Origin: Pseudomonadota bacterium
GTDB taxonomy: Bacteria > Pseudomonadota > Alphaproteobacteria > Rhodobacterales > Rhodobacteraceae
NCBI GenBank assembly: GCA_963205075.1
Contig: CAUJIU010000034.1
Coordinates: forward strand, 1-35,236
Length of the DNA: 35,236 bases
Direction of reading: 5' to 3'
The position numbers and the translations under genes were made by a program. The notes under the pieces were generated by a model. It searched no databases and was not told where the DNA came from. It was given only the letters and a program-made list of their open reading frames with translations. Positions 1-7,690 of the stretch are shown one piece after another (within the stretch, counting starts at the first letter, position 1; each line of letters opens with the position of its first letter).

Positions 1-444
1 GGCCTGCACCAGACCGCCGCGCGGATACTGGCGCAGCACCGCATCGATGGCCGAGAACGGGTCGTCGAAGGGCCGCTTCATGAATACCTGCCCCAGCACC
101 TGCGCCACCAGCACCTTGCGGCCGCCCGGCGCGTTGAACACCCGCGCGCCGTGGCCGGGCGCCACCTTGGAGTAATTCAGCGGCCGGATCAGGCGCGGCT
201 CGGATTCGATGAAGGCCAGCATGTCCTTCTGGTCGAAGGCGTGATCGCCCAGCGTGACCACATCGGCGCCCGCCGCCAGGATGCCCTTGGCGTGATCGCC
301 CGACAGGCCCATGCCGCCGGTGGCGTTCTCGCCGTTGACCACCACGAAATCGGCGCGCAACTCGGCGCGCAGCGCGGGCAGATGCGCGGTGATCGCGCTG
401 CGCCCGGAGCGGCCCATGACATCGCCAAGATAGAGCAGCCTCAC
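1..444 (-). CDS. ymdB: YmdB/TIGR00282-type metallophosphoesterase (3' end cut by the window)
   Basis: Calcineurin-like phosphoesterase of the YmdB family; Bacillus subtilis YmdB hydrolyses 2',3'-cyclic nucleotides. The first 148 codons are visible; the family is about 265-270 residues, so the rest lies beyond base 1. The N-terminus carries the metal-site motifs LGDVMGRSGR (Asp8), VNGEN (Glu39, Asn40) and LGDHAFDQ. The start is a GTG that overlaps the stop of the upstream ArsC-like gene in a GTGA, so translation is probably coupled. The position that is Asn in the usual GNH motif is Asp67 here. It is the last visible member of the mgtE, cyclo-ligase, arsC, ymdB run. The family call is secure; the physiological substrate is not known from the sequence. 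Confidence 0.88.
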   Translation of the reverse strand, partial: MRLLYLGDVMGRSGRSAITAHLPALRAELRADFVVVNGENATGGMGLSGDHAKGILAAGADVVTLGDHAFDQKDMLAFIESEPRLIRPLNYSKVAPGHGARVFNAPGGRKVLVAQVLGQVFMKRPFDDPFSAIDAVLRQYPRGGLVQA

Positions 445-866
445 GAAGCCACCCGCTTGCCGCCTGCGTCGATCATCAAGCCGCCATCCTCCTTGCAGAA
501 CGGCCCCGCAGGCCATTGGTCGAGCAGGTCCAGCACCGCCCCGGCCGGACGGCAGAGCCGCACGCCGCGCGCGGTGGCGACGATGGGGCGGTTGACCAGA
601 ACCGGGTGCCGGATCATCGCCGCGAGGATATCCTGATCGCTGACACCGGGCTCCAGCAAGCCCAGTTCCGCCGCCGGCGACGTGTTGTCGCGCAGGGCCT
701 CGCGCGGCGAAAGCCCGGCGGCCGCAAAAAGCGCCAGCAGGAGCGGCCCGGTCCAGCCCTCGGCAAGGTAGTCGATGACGGCGGGGCGATAGCCCGCCGC
801 CTCGATCACCGCCAGCACGTTGCGCGATGTGCCGCAGGCGGGATTGTGAAAGATCACTACGTCCAT
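441..866 (-). CDS. arsC: ArsC-family (glutaredoxin-type) arsenate reductase-like protein
   Basis: A 141-residue thioredoxin-fold protein of the ArsC/Spx superfamily. The N-terminal motif HNPACGTSRN supplies Cys11, and Arg59, Arg93 (in VNRPIV) and Arg106 fall one residue before Cys12, Arg60, Arg94 and Arg107 of plasmid R773 ArsC, so the full arsenate-reductase residue set is present. The expected reaction is glutathione/glutaredoxin-dependent reduction of arsenate to arsenite in the cytoplasm. The ATG overlaps the stop of the cyclo-ligase gene by one base (TAATG), and the stop overlaps the GTG of ymdB. No arsR, arsB or acr3 gene lies nearby, so this is probably a housekeeping single-copy enzyme and not part of an arsenic-resistance operon. 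Confidence 0.87.
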   Translation of the reverse strand: MDVVIFHNPACGTSRNVLAVIEAAGYRPAVIDYLAEGWTGPLLLALFAAAGLSPREALRDNTSPAAELGLLEPGVSDQDILAAMIRHPVLVNRPIVATARGVRLCRPAGAVLDLLDQWPAGPFCKEDGGLMIDAGGKRVAS

Positions 867-1435
867 TACGGCGCCCTTGAACGCGGCTCGATGATCTCGT
901 TTTCGGTCACGATCAGGTCGAGCTTCTGATCGGTCGGCTCCAGCGGCAGATCGTCATCTACCTGTCCGCCATAGGCAAAGCCAATAGCCAAAGTGGGGCG
1001 CAGCGCCCGCAGCATCTCCAGCGTCCGGTCATAGAAACCCCCGCCATAGCCCAGCCTTCCGCCCTCGCGGTCGAACGCCACCAGCGGCACGATCAGGATC
1101 TCGGGCTCGATCCAGCCGCCGCCGGCCGGGATCGCCGCGCCGAATTCGCCGGCAACCATGGCGCAGCCCGGCCACCATTCCCGAAAGCGCAGGGGCTGTC
1201 CCGGTCCGATGATGACCGGCACGCAGACCGGGCCATGGGCCGCGGCCTCTGCCATGGCCGGGGAGGGGTCGATCTCGGTGCGCATGGCCATGTATCCGGC
1301 CAGCGGCACGCCACGGTAGCCCGCCAGCACCGACGACAAGCGGCCCGCCGAACCCTGCCCCGCCGCATGGGCGAGCTTGCGCCGGGCAAAGGCCGCCTTG
1401 CGCGACGCGGCCTTGACTGCTGCCAGATCGCTCAA
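866..1435 (-). CDS. ygfA: 5-formyltetrahydrofolate cyclo-ligase
   Basis: Converts 5-formyltetrahydrofolate to 5,10-methenyltetrahydrofolate with ATP hydrolysis, returning folate to one-carbon metabolism. The 189-residue length is typical. The family signature GYGGGFYDRTL and the following region (LAIGFAYGGQ) are present in the C-terminal half. The start is a TTG overlapping the mgtE stop codon in a TTGA, a coupling arrangement that agrees with the N-terminal reading MSDLAAVKAASRK. The stop overlaps the arsC ATG by one base. In many proteobacteria this gene follows the 6S RNA gene; here it follows mgtE and no 6S RNA is seen. Confidence 0.92.
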   Translation of the reverse strand: MSDLAAVKAASRKAAFARRKLAHAAGQGSAGRLSSVLAGYRGVPLAGYMAMRTEIDPSPAMAEAAAHGPVCVPVIIGPGQPLRFREWWPGCAMVAGEFGAAIPAGGGWIEPEILIVPLVAFDREGGRLGYGGGFYDRTLEMLRALRPTLAIGFAYGGQVDDDLPLEPTDQKLDLIVTENEIIEPRSRAP

Positions 1436-2805
1436 GTCAGCACCACGGCCGCCAGGCCGAGGAATGCGAAGAAGCCCACCACATCGGTCACGGTGGTCAC
1501 GAAGGCGCCCGATGCCAGCGCCGGATCGACGCCGGCCTTTTCCAGCAGCACCGGGATCACCGTCCCGGCCAGCCCGGCCACCACCAGATTGATGATCATC
1601 GCCGTCCCGATCACCGCGCCGAGCATCGGCGAGCCGAACCAGTACATGCCCACCAGACCCATCACCGCCGCGAAGACCAGTCCGTTGATCAGCCCCACCG
1701 CCGCTTCGCGCCGGATCACCCGCCAGACGTTCGACCCGGTCAGGTCGCGGGTGGCGATGGCGCGCACCGCCACGGTCAGCGACTGGGTGCCGGCATTGCC
1801 GCCCATAGAGGCCACGATCGGCATCAGCACGGCCAGCGCCACCAGACCGGCGATGGCCTTTTCGAACAGCGCGATCACCAGCGAGGCCAGGATGGCGGTG
1901 ACGAGGTTGACCGCCAGCCAGGGCAGGCGCTGGCGGGTGGTCTCGACCACGTTGTCGTTGAGGCTGCCCTCGCCGACACCGGCGAGGCGGAGAATGTCTT
2001 CTTCGTGTTCTTCGTCCAGAAGGGTCATGGCGTCGTCGATGGTGATGACGCCCACCAGCCGGTCCTCGTCATCCACCACCGGCGCCGAGATCAGGTGGTA
2101 GTGGTTGAAGGCCTGGGCGACGTCGGCCACGTCGTCGGCCACGTGAAACGGGTGAAAACTGTCCTCGACCAGCTCGCGCAGCCGCGTGTCGCGCCGCGAT
2201 GACAGGATGCGGCCAAGCGTGACATAGCCCACCGCGCGCATCCGCGGATCGACCAGAAAGACATGGTAGAACTGGTCCGGCAGCTCGATGTCCGAGCGCA
2301 GCAGGTCGATGGCCTCGCCCACCGTCCAGTGCTCGGGCACGCGCACCACCTCGGACTGCATGTGCCGGCCGGCCGATTCCTCGGGGTAGGTCAGTGCCCG
2401 CTCGACCGCGACGCGCTCGGACGCCTCGAGCGCGTCCAGCACCGCTTCCTGCTGTTCTTCCTCCAGCGATTCAACCAGGTCGACGACATCGTCGGATTCC
2501 AGCTCGCGCACCACGTCGGCAAGCTCGGAGGGTTCCAGACTTTCGACGATCTCGTCGCGCAGGCCCTCGTCGAGTTCGGACAGGATGTCGCCATCCATGC
2601 CGCCCTTCCAGACCGAAAGGAGCGCGCGCCGGTCATGATCGTCGATCAGTTCCAGCAGATGCGCGATATCGGCGGGGTGCAGCGGATCAAGCAGCGCGTC
2701 GATCGCGTCCGAACTGCCACGCCCGACCGCCTCGATGACTTCGGCCACCAGCCGGTCGGTGATGCCAAAGGCTTCTTCTTCGGCTTCGAGAATTTCGTCC
2801 GACAT
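1432..2805 (-). CDS. mgtE: Magnesium transporter MgtE
   Basis: Inner-membrane Mg2+ channel with a cytoplasmic magnesium sensor. The 457-residue product begins with an acidic helical N domain (about residues 15-130). The conserved YPEESAGRHM (140-149) follows, then tandem CBS domains (about 145-265), a connecting helix and a five-helix pore domain (about 295-455). The pore signature MGGNAGTQS is at 334-342. The chosen ATG is preceded by AGGAG at good spacing; an in-frame ATG nine codons upstream lacks this signal. It is the first gene of the minus-strand run ending in ymdB and overlaps the cyclo-ligase TTG. Any effect of Mg2+ on the downstream genes would be speculation. Confidence 0.95.
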   Translation of the reverse strand: MSDEILEAEEEAFGITDRLVAEVIEAVGRGSSDAIDALLDPLHPADIAHLLELIDDHDRRALLSVWKGGMDGDILSELDEGLRDEIVESLEPSELADVVRELESDDVVDLVESLEEEQQEAVLDALEASERVAVERALTYPEESAGRHMQSEVVRVPEHWTVGEAIDLLRSDIELPDQFYHVFLVDPRMRAVGYVTLGRILSSRRDTRLRELVEDSFHPFHVADDVADVAQAFNHYHLISAPVVDDEDRLVGVITIDDAMTLLDEEHEEDILRLAGVGEGSLNDNVVETTRQRLPWLAVNLVTAILASLVIALFEKAIAGLVALAVLMPIVASMGGNAGTQSLTVAVRAIATRDLTGSNVWRVIRREAAVGLINGLVFAAVMGLVGMYWFGSPMLGAVIGTAMIINLVVAGLAGTVIPVLLEKAGVDPALASGAFVTTVTDVVGFFAFLGLAAVVLT

Positions 2806-2891
2806 GGCCCGCTCCTGCTTTGCATTCAGCATAGGCGAAACGCCTGAGGCCTCAAGCGGATGGCGCGCAGCGGCGCCGGTATATTTCCGGA

Positions 2892-2920
2892 TTGCCGGTG
2901 CTTTTTGATCGCCCTATCTT
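2892..2920 (+). promoter_or_regulatory. Candidate sigma70-type promoter of guaD, spaced for a leaderless transcript
   Basis: TTGCCG (2892-2897), a 17-base spacer and TATCTT (2915-2920) form a good housekeeping promoter. The guaD ATG begins only seven bases after the -10 box, where transcription would start, and no Shine-Dalgarno sequence precedes that ATG. This predicts a leaderless mRNA. The assignment rests on the two hexamers and their spacing only. Confidence 0.45.
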
Positions 2921-2926
2921 GCCGCA

Positions 2927-4216
2927 ATGACCCAACACCTGCTCCTTGGCCAGACGCTTGCCTATTCTGGCAACCCCCTCACCGCGCCATGGTCCGACGT
3001 CACGCATCACGAGCGCCGCGGCGCGGTTGCCATCGCCGATGGACGCATCCTCGAGGTTGGCCCGGCCGACCGGCTGCGGAGCACCTATCGCGGCGCGAAA
3101 GTCACCGATTACGGGGACGATCTGATCAGCGCGGGCTTTGTCGATGCGCATATGCACTACCCGCAGACCGGCATCATCGCCAGCTGGGGCAAGCGGCTGA
3201 TCGACTGGCTGAATACCTACACCTTCCCCGAGGAAATGCGCTTTGCCGACCCCGCCTATGCCGCCGAAGTGGCCGGGCGCAGCCTCGATCTGGCGCTGGC
3301 GCATGGCACCACCACGCTGACCAGCTTCTGCACCATCCATCCCGCCAGCGTCGACGCCTTCTTTGCCGCCGGCGCCGAGCGGGGGATGCGGCTCATCGCC
3401 GGCAAGACCTGCATGGACCGCGACACCGCCCCCGCTGGCCTGCGCGACACCGCGCAATCGGCCTATGACGACAGCCGCGCCCTGTTGCACAAGTGGCACG
3501 GCACCGGCCGCGCCGCCTACGCGATCACGCCGCGTTTCTCGCCCACCTCCACGCCCGGGCAGCTTGAGGCCCTGGGCGCGCTCTGGGCCGAGCATCCCGA
3601 TTGCCTGATGCAGACCCACCTGTCGGAACAGGTCGACGAAATCGCCTGGGTGCGGGGCCTCTACCCCGACGCGCGCGATTACCTCGACACTTACGAGCGG
3701 TTCGGCCTGCTGGGGCCGCGCGGCCTTTATGGCCACTCCATCCACCTTGAGCCGCGCGAGATCGACCGGCTGGTCGAGGTTGATGCCTCGGTGGTGCATT
3801 GCCCGACCTCGAATGCCTTCATCGGCTCGGGGATGTTCGACACGCTCGGCCTGGGCGGGCGCGGGCTGCGGGTGGGCCTGGCCACCGATACCGGCGGCGG
3901 CTCATCCTTTTCGATGCTGCGCACCATGGCGGCGGCCTATGACATCGGCCAGCTGCGCGGCGGCGCCCTCCACGCGGCGCAACTGATGTGGCTGGCCACC
4001 GAAGGCTCGGCGCGCGCCCTGCATATGGGCGGCGTCATCGGGCATCTGGGGGCCGGCGCCGAGGCCGATATCTGCGTGCTCGACCTGGCGTCGACCCCGG
4101 CAATCGCCCAGCGCAGCGCGCGCGCCGAGAGCATCTGGGAGGCGCTGTTCGCCACCCAGATGATGGGCGACGATCGCGCGGTGCGGGCGGTCTGGGTCGG
4201 TGGCGCGGCGCGCTAG
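2927..4216 (+). CDS. guaD: Guanine deaminase
   Basis: Zinc amidohydrolase that deaminates guanine to xanthine in purine catabolism. The 429 residues match family length. The metal-binding motif VDAHMHYPQ places His75 and His77, followed by the guanine-deaminase-specific segment HYPQTGIIASWG. Further motifs are MQTHLSEQ, GHSIHL, HCPTSNAFIGSG and the catalytic-Asp segment LATDTGGGSSFSMLRTM, all in order. The ATG has no clear ribosome-binding site and lies directly behind a promoter-like sequence. Its stop shares the CTAG palindrome with the stop of the convergent CAP gene. An 8-oxoguanine deaminase gene lies just beyond, on the other strand, suggesting a local purine-deamination theme. Confidence 0.95.
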   Translation: MTQHLLLGQTLAYSGNPLTAPWSDVTHHERRGAVAIADGRILEVGPADRLRSTYRGAKVTDYGDDLISAGFVDAHMHYPQTGIIASWGKRLIDWLNTYTFPEEMRFADPAYAAEVAGRSLDLALAHGTTTLTSFCTIHPASVDAFFAAGAERGMRLIAGKTCMDRDTAPAGLRDTAQSAYDDSRALLHKWHGTGRAAYAITPRFSPTSTPGQLEALGALWAEHPDCLMQTHLSEQVDEIAWVRGLYPDARDYLDTYERFGLLGPRGLYGHSIHLEPREIDRLVEVDASVVHCPTSNAFIGSGMFDTLGLGGRGLRVGLATDTGGGSSFSMLRTMAAAYDIGQLRGGALHAAQLMWLATEGSARALHMGGVIGHLGAGAEADICVLDLASTPAIAQRSARAESIWEALFATQMMGDDRAVRAVWVGGAAR

Positions 4217-4707
4217 CAGCGGCGCCCCAAGAGCAGCACCCAGGTGCTCTGATAATGCCCGATCCCGTATTCGTTGACGCGGGGCAGCATGTTGTTGTGG
4301 CGATGCCCCGGCGAGGCCTGCCAGGCGCCCAGCACATCGGCGGCGGAATGGCGGCCATTGGCGATGTTCTCGGCGATCAGGCAGAACCGGTAGCCCGCCG
4401 CACGCGCCCGCGACGACACGGTCGAGCCGTTCAGCCCGGTATGCGAGAAGTAGTTGTTGACCACCAGGTCCTGCGCCTGCGCCTGCGCCGCCGCTGTCAG
4501 GCTGGGGTTCAAAACCACCGGCCCCACGCCTTCTGCGGCACGCGCGCGGTTGAGCAGGACGCCAAACTCCTCGGTCGAGCCGGGGCCGCTGGCCACCGCG
4601 ACCGGGGCCGAGATGGCCGAAATCGGGATCGGGATCGGAACCACCAGACAGGCGGCAAGGGGCGCGGCCAACAGCATCAGGGCAAGGCGCCGCAACAGTC
4701 CGGTCAT
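4213..4707 (-). CDS. CAP (SCP/PR-1) domain lipoprotein
   Basis: A 164-residue secreted protein with one CAP domain (CAP/SCP/PR-1 superfamily). The N-terminus is a lipoprotein signal with lipobox LAAC, so the mature protein is probably a membrane-anchored lipoprotein. CAP landmarks are LNRARAAEGVGPV, NYFSHTGLNGSTV, CLIAENIA and ASPGHRHNNMLPRVNEYGIG, which carry the usual His, Glu, Glu and His of the CAP cavity. It ends in Cys, probably disulfide-bonded to the Cys of CLIAEN. The start was chosen because GGAG precedes this ATG; an in-frame ATG 18 codons upstream would bury the signal peptide. The 3' end overlaps guaD by the stop codon. Bacterial CAP proteins are mostly uncharacterised. A relative lies at 26207-26686. 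Confidence 0.85.
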   Translation of the reverse strand: MTGLLRRLALMLLAAPLAACLVVPIPIPISAISAPVAVASGPGSTEEFGVLLNRARAAEGVGPVVLNPSLTAAAQAQAQDLVVNNYFSHTGLNGSTVSSRARAAGYRFCLIAENIANGRHSAADVLGAWQASPGHRHNNMLPRVNEYGIGHYQSTWVLLLGRRC

Positions 4708-4747
4708 GGGCAACTCCAGCAGGTTTTGCGGCCTTAGATCAAACTCG

Positions 4748-6091
4748 TCAGGCGGTTTCAACCAGCCGTCGCACCAGCCGGTTCTGATGGGCGATGACCC
4801 GCCCGAGATCGAGCGTGCGCACCTGGCCGCCGGCCACGACCTGCCGCCCTTCCACGAACAGGTCGCGCACCCTCACCGGCCCGGCCAGCAGCAGCGCCGC
4901 CGGGTCCCAGCTGCCGGCGCTTTCGATGCCGGAAATGTCCCAGACCGCGATATCGGCGCGCTTGCCTGCCGCGATACGGCCGCAATCGGACCGCCCCAGC
5001 ACATCGGCACCGCCGCGGGTGGCAATCTCGAGCGCCTCGCGCGCGCTCATGGCATCGGCCCCTCGTGCCACGCGCTGCAACAGCATCGCCTGTCGGGCCT
5101 CCAGCACCAGGTTGCCGGCATCGTTGCTGGCCGAACCGTCGACGCCAAGCCCGACCTTGACCCCCGCATCCCGCATGGCGCGCACCGGCGCGATGCCGGA
5201 GCCGAGGCGGCAGTTGGAGCAGGGGCAATGGGCGACCCCGGTGCGGCTGCGCGCGAACAGGTCGATCTCGGTGGGGTCGAGCTTGACGCAATGGGCGTGC
5301 CAGACATCCTCGCCGGTCCAGCCCAGGTCCTCGGCATACTGGCCGGGTCGGCAGCCGAACCTGGCCAGCGAATAGGCGACGTCCTCGTCGTTTTCGGCCA
5401 GATGGGTATGCAGCATCACCCCCTTGTCGCGCGCCAGCAGCGCGGCATCGCGCATCAGGTCGCGGCTGACCGAGAACGGCGAGCACGGGGCCAGCCCGAC
5501 CCGCACCATCGCGCCTTCGTGCGCATCGTGAAAGCTGTCCACGACCCGGATCGAGTCCTCCAGTATCGCCCGCTCGCTTTCGACCAGCGCGTCGGGCGGC
5601 AGGCCGCCGGCACTTTCGCCGATGCTCATGGCGCCGCGCGTGGCGTGAAACCTCAGCCCGATCTCTTGCGCGGCGGCGATGGTGTCATCCAGCCGCGCGC
5701 CGTTGGGGTAGAGGTAAAGGTGATCCGAAGTCAGCGTGCAGCCCGACAAGGCCAGCTCCGCCAGCCCGACCAGCGCCGAGACATGCATTTCCTCCGGCCC
5801 GAACCGCGCCCAGATCGGGTAGAGGCTGCGCAGCCAGCCGAACAGCAGCGCATCCTGCCCGCCCGGCACCGCGCGGGTGAGGGTCTGGTAGAGGTGATGG
5901 TGGGTGTTCACGAGGCCCGGCGTCACCACCGCCCCTCGCGCCGGAATGACCTGCGCACCGGGGGCGTCAAGCCCCTGCCCGACCGCCGCGATCACGCCGC
6001 CACGGATCAGGATATCGGCCCCGGCCAATTCGCGCCGCGCGTCATCCATGGTCAGAATCGTGTCGGCGTCGCGGATCAGGATATCGGTCAT
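4748..6091 (-). CDS. 8-oxoguanine deaminase (amidohydrolase family)
   Basis: A 447-residue cytosolic amidohydrolase of the group often mis-annotated as hydroxydechloroatrazine ethylaminohydrolase; characterised members deaminate 8-oxoguanine to urate. The metal motif is VNTHHHLYQTLTRA (His64 and His66), followed by LFGWLRSLYPIW, LHTHLAEN, HCPCSNCRLGSGIAPVR and the Asp-bearing LGVDGSASNDAGN. The Cys and Ser of HCPCSNCRLGSG are typical of the 8-oxoguanine group. The start ATG is preceded by AAGGA; an in-frame ATG 20 codons upstream gives a tail unlike the family. It is convergent with guaD across the CAP gene. Exact specificity (8-oxoguanine versus a related triazine or isocytosine substrate) is inferred from motifs. 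Confidence 0.85.
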   Translation of the reverse strand: MTDILIRDADTILTMDDARRELAGADILIRGGVIAAVGQGLDAPGAQVIPARGAVVTPGLVNTHHHLYQTLTRAVPGGQDALLFGWLRSLYPIWARFGPEEMHVSALVGLAELALSGCTLTSDHLYLYPNGARLDDTIAAAQEIGLRFHATRGAMSIGESAGGLPPDALVESERAILEDSIRVVDSFHDAHEGAMVRVGLAPCSPFSVSRDLMRDAALLARDKGVMLHTHLAENDEDVAYSLARFGCRPGQYAEDLGWTGEDVWHAHCVKLDPTEIDLFARSRTGVAHCPCSNCRLGSGIAPVRAMRDAGVKVGLGVDGSASNDAGNLVLEARQAMLLQRVARGADAMSAREALEIATRGGADVLGRSDCGRIAAGKRADIAVWDISGIESAGSWDPAALLLAGPVRVRDLFVEGRQVVAGGQVRTLDLGRVIAHQNRLVRRLVETA

Positions 6092-6202
6092 CTGTGCCCC
6101 GTCCTTGCAGACCCCCTCGACACGCGCGCGCGGTCCGGGGGAAAGGGGCAAGACCCGCCGCAGCCCAAGTCTAGCCTCCGGCAGGACGCGCCGGCAAGCG
6201 GC

Positions 6203-7006
6203 TCAGCGGCCCTGCAGCAGCGCCAGCGCCTCGGCGTGGATCGTGGCATTGGCGGCCGCGATCACCTGGCCGCCATCATGGGCCGGGCCGCCATGCCAGT
6301 TGGTGACAACGCCGCCCGCCGCCTGCACCACCGCGATCGGGCCGTGCAGGTCATAGGGGTGCAGACCGGCCTCGATCACCAGATCGATCTGCCCGGCGGC
6401 AACCAGCCCGTAGGCATAGCAATCGGTGCCAAAGCGGGTGAGCCGCGCCCTGGCCGAAACCCGCTCGAACGCCGCGCGTTCCGCCGGGGTGCCGACCTCG
6501 GGAAAGGTGGTGAACAGCGTGGCCGCCGCCAGTGGCCGGGCCGCGAGCGTGACCAGCGGCGCGGTGCCCATCGGGCCGGTGACCTCGGCCACCCCAAGGC
6601 CGCCCGCGAACCGCTCGCCAATGTAAGGCTGGTCGATGATGCCGAACAATGGCCCGCTGGCATCGCTGACCGCGATCAGCACGCCCCAGGTCGGGGTGCC
6701 GCTCATGTAGCTGCGGGTGCCGTCGATCGGGTCGAGCACCCATGTCAGCCCGTTCCGGCTGGGCACGGCGGCGAATTCCTCGCCCAGGATGCCGTCCAGC
6801 GGGCGACGCTTTGCCAGAATGTCGCGCATCGCCTGTTCCGAGGCGCGGTCGGCCACGGTTACCGGGTCAAAGCGCGTGCCGCCCTTGTGGTCGGCGTTCA
6901 GGCCGGGAGTGCGGAAATGCCGGAGCGTGATGGGCCGGGCGGCATCGGCAAGCGCATGCGCCACCGCAATCAGATCCGCCGGGTCATGGGGAGGGGTCGC
7001 CGTCAT
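6203..7006 (-). CDS. hisN: Inositol-monophosphatase-fold histidinol-phosphatase (HisN type)
   Basis: A 267-residue Mg2+-dependent phosphatase. The motifs GEEFAAV, WVLDPIDGTRSYMSGTPTWG and HPYDLHGPIAVVQAAGG are the three metal-binding elements of the inositol monophosphatase fold. The TRSYMSGTP variant in place of TxNFxxGxP is typical of HisN, the histidinol-phosphate phosphatase of actinobacteria and alphaproteobacteria. The predicted role is the penultimate step of histidine biosynthesis, though no other his gene is in the window. It stands between the 8-oxoguanine deaminase (downstream, 111-base gap) and the XRE regulator gene (upstream), all on the minus strand. A generic inositol or nucleotide phosphatase remains possible. 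Confidence 0.82.
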   Translation of the reverse strand: MTATPPHDPADLIAVAHALADAARPITLRHFRTPGLNADHKGGTRFDPVTVADRASEQAMRDILAKRRPLDGILGEEFAAVPSRNGLTWVLDPIDGTRSYMSGTPTWGVLIAVSDASGPLFGIIDQPYIGERFAGGLGVAEVTGPMGTAPLVTLAARPLAAATLFTTFPEVGTPAERAAFERVSARARLTRFGTDCYAYGLVAAGQIDLVIEAGLHPYDLHGPIAVVQAAGGVVTNWHGGPAHDGGQVIAAANATIHAEALALLQGR

Positions 7007-7080
7007 CTGCTGCTCCGCGCCGCGCTTCTCGCCATCGGGCGGTAGCGCGGCGCGGCAATCGGGTCAAGTGTGGCCGCCGG

Positions 7081-7455
7081 TCAGGCGGCCTCACTGAGAA
7101 CGCGGGCCAGATCGAACAGGCGCCGGCGCTGGTTTTCGGGAATGGCATAGTAGGAGCGCAGGAGTTCGAGAGCCTCCTTGTCCGACAGGATATCGCTGGG
7201 CATATCGACAGGTCCGCTCACTTCGGTCGAGGCGGTGCCGTCGAAACCTTCGAAGAAGAACGACACCGGCACGCCGAGCGACCGGCCGATATCCCAAAGC
7301 CGCGAGGCGCTGACCCGGTTCATCCCGGTCTCGTATTTCTGGATCTGCTGGAACTTGATTCCGACCTTCTCAGCCAATTGCTGCTGAGTGGTTCCGTTCA
7401 TCCAGCGCCTGTGGCGGATGCGTTTGCCGACATGCACGTCAACCGGATGCTTCAT
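7081..7455 (-). CDS. XRE-family helix-turn-helix regulator
   Basis: A 124-residue DNA-binding protein. Residues of about 10-65 form a lambda-repressor-like helix-turn-helix (GKRIRHRRWMNGTTQQQLAE, then GIKFQQIQKYETGMNRVSAS), followed by the linker VPVSFFFEGFDG and an acidic helical tail. This form (short HTH plus FFFEG plus C-terminal helices) is common and multi-copy in Rhodobacterales; targets are mostly unknown. The ATG at MKHPVDV is preceded by AGGGAG; the frame stays open for 36 more codons upstream but that extension has no family resemblance. It is divergent from the quinone oxidoreductase gene across a 235-base gap and may control it or itself. Confidence 0.88.
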   Translation of the reverse strand: MKHPVDVHVGKRIRHRRWMNGTTQQQLAEKVGIKFQQIQKYETGMNRVSASRLWDIGRSLGVPVSFFFEGFDGTASTEVSGPVDMPSDILSDKEALELLRSYYAIPENQRRRLFDLARVLSEAA

Positions 7456-7598
7456 AACATACTCCCTGTTTGCCGCCCGATGGCGGGTACAATTCCCTTG
7501 CCTCGGGGCGATCACTCGCCCTGTGGGAGACTCAGGCCATTTAAATTCTGGTGACATGATCAAACACGTAAAAGTTGCGGCAGGGAAGTTGGCCTTTT

Positions 7599-7626
7599 AG
7601 ACAGGTCGGGGGTGAATTTCCTGTCT
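7599..7626. promoter_or_regulatory. Inverted repeat in the XRE / quinone oxidoreductase intergenic region
   Basis: AGACAGG (7599-7605) and CCTGTCT (7620-7626) are perfect 7-base arms separated by 14 bases, 64 bases upstream of the oxidoreductase start. It could be a regulator-binding site or a transcript hairpin; a weak T-rich run follows on the plus strand. The rest of this 235-base gap shows no further gene or recognisable site. Confidence 0.3.
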
Positions 7627-7690
7627 TGCGTCAGTTTTTGGCTGCGGTCAGGCTGGTTCAGGTTTCACCGACGGGGCCGAAGGAGGGATC

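Noticed and set aside
4454-7045. Plus-strand open frame of 863 codons across the 8-oxoguanine deaminase and hisN region
   Set aside because: It is antisense to two well-supported genes, is rich in Arg/Gly/His/Gln as expected of a G+C shadow frame, and shows no recognisable domain.
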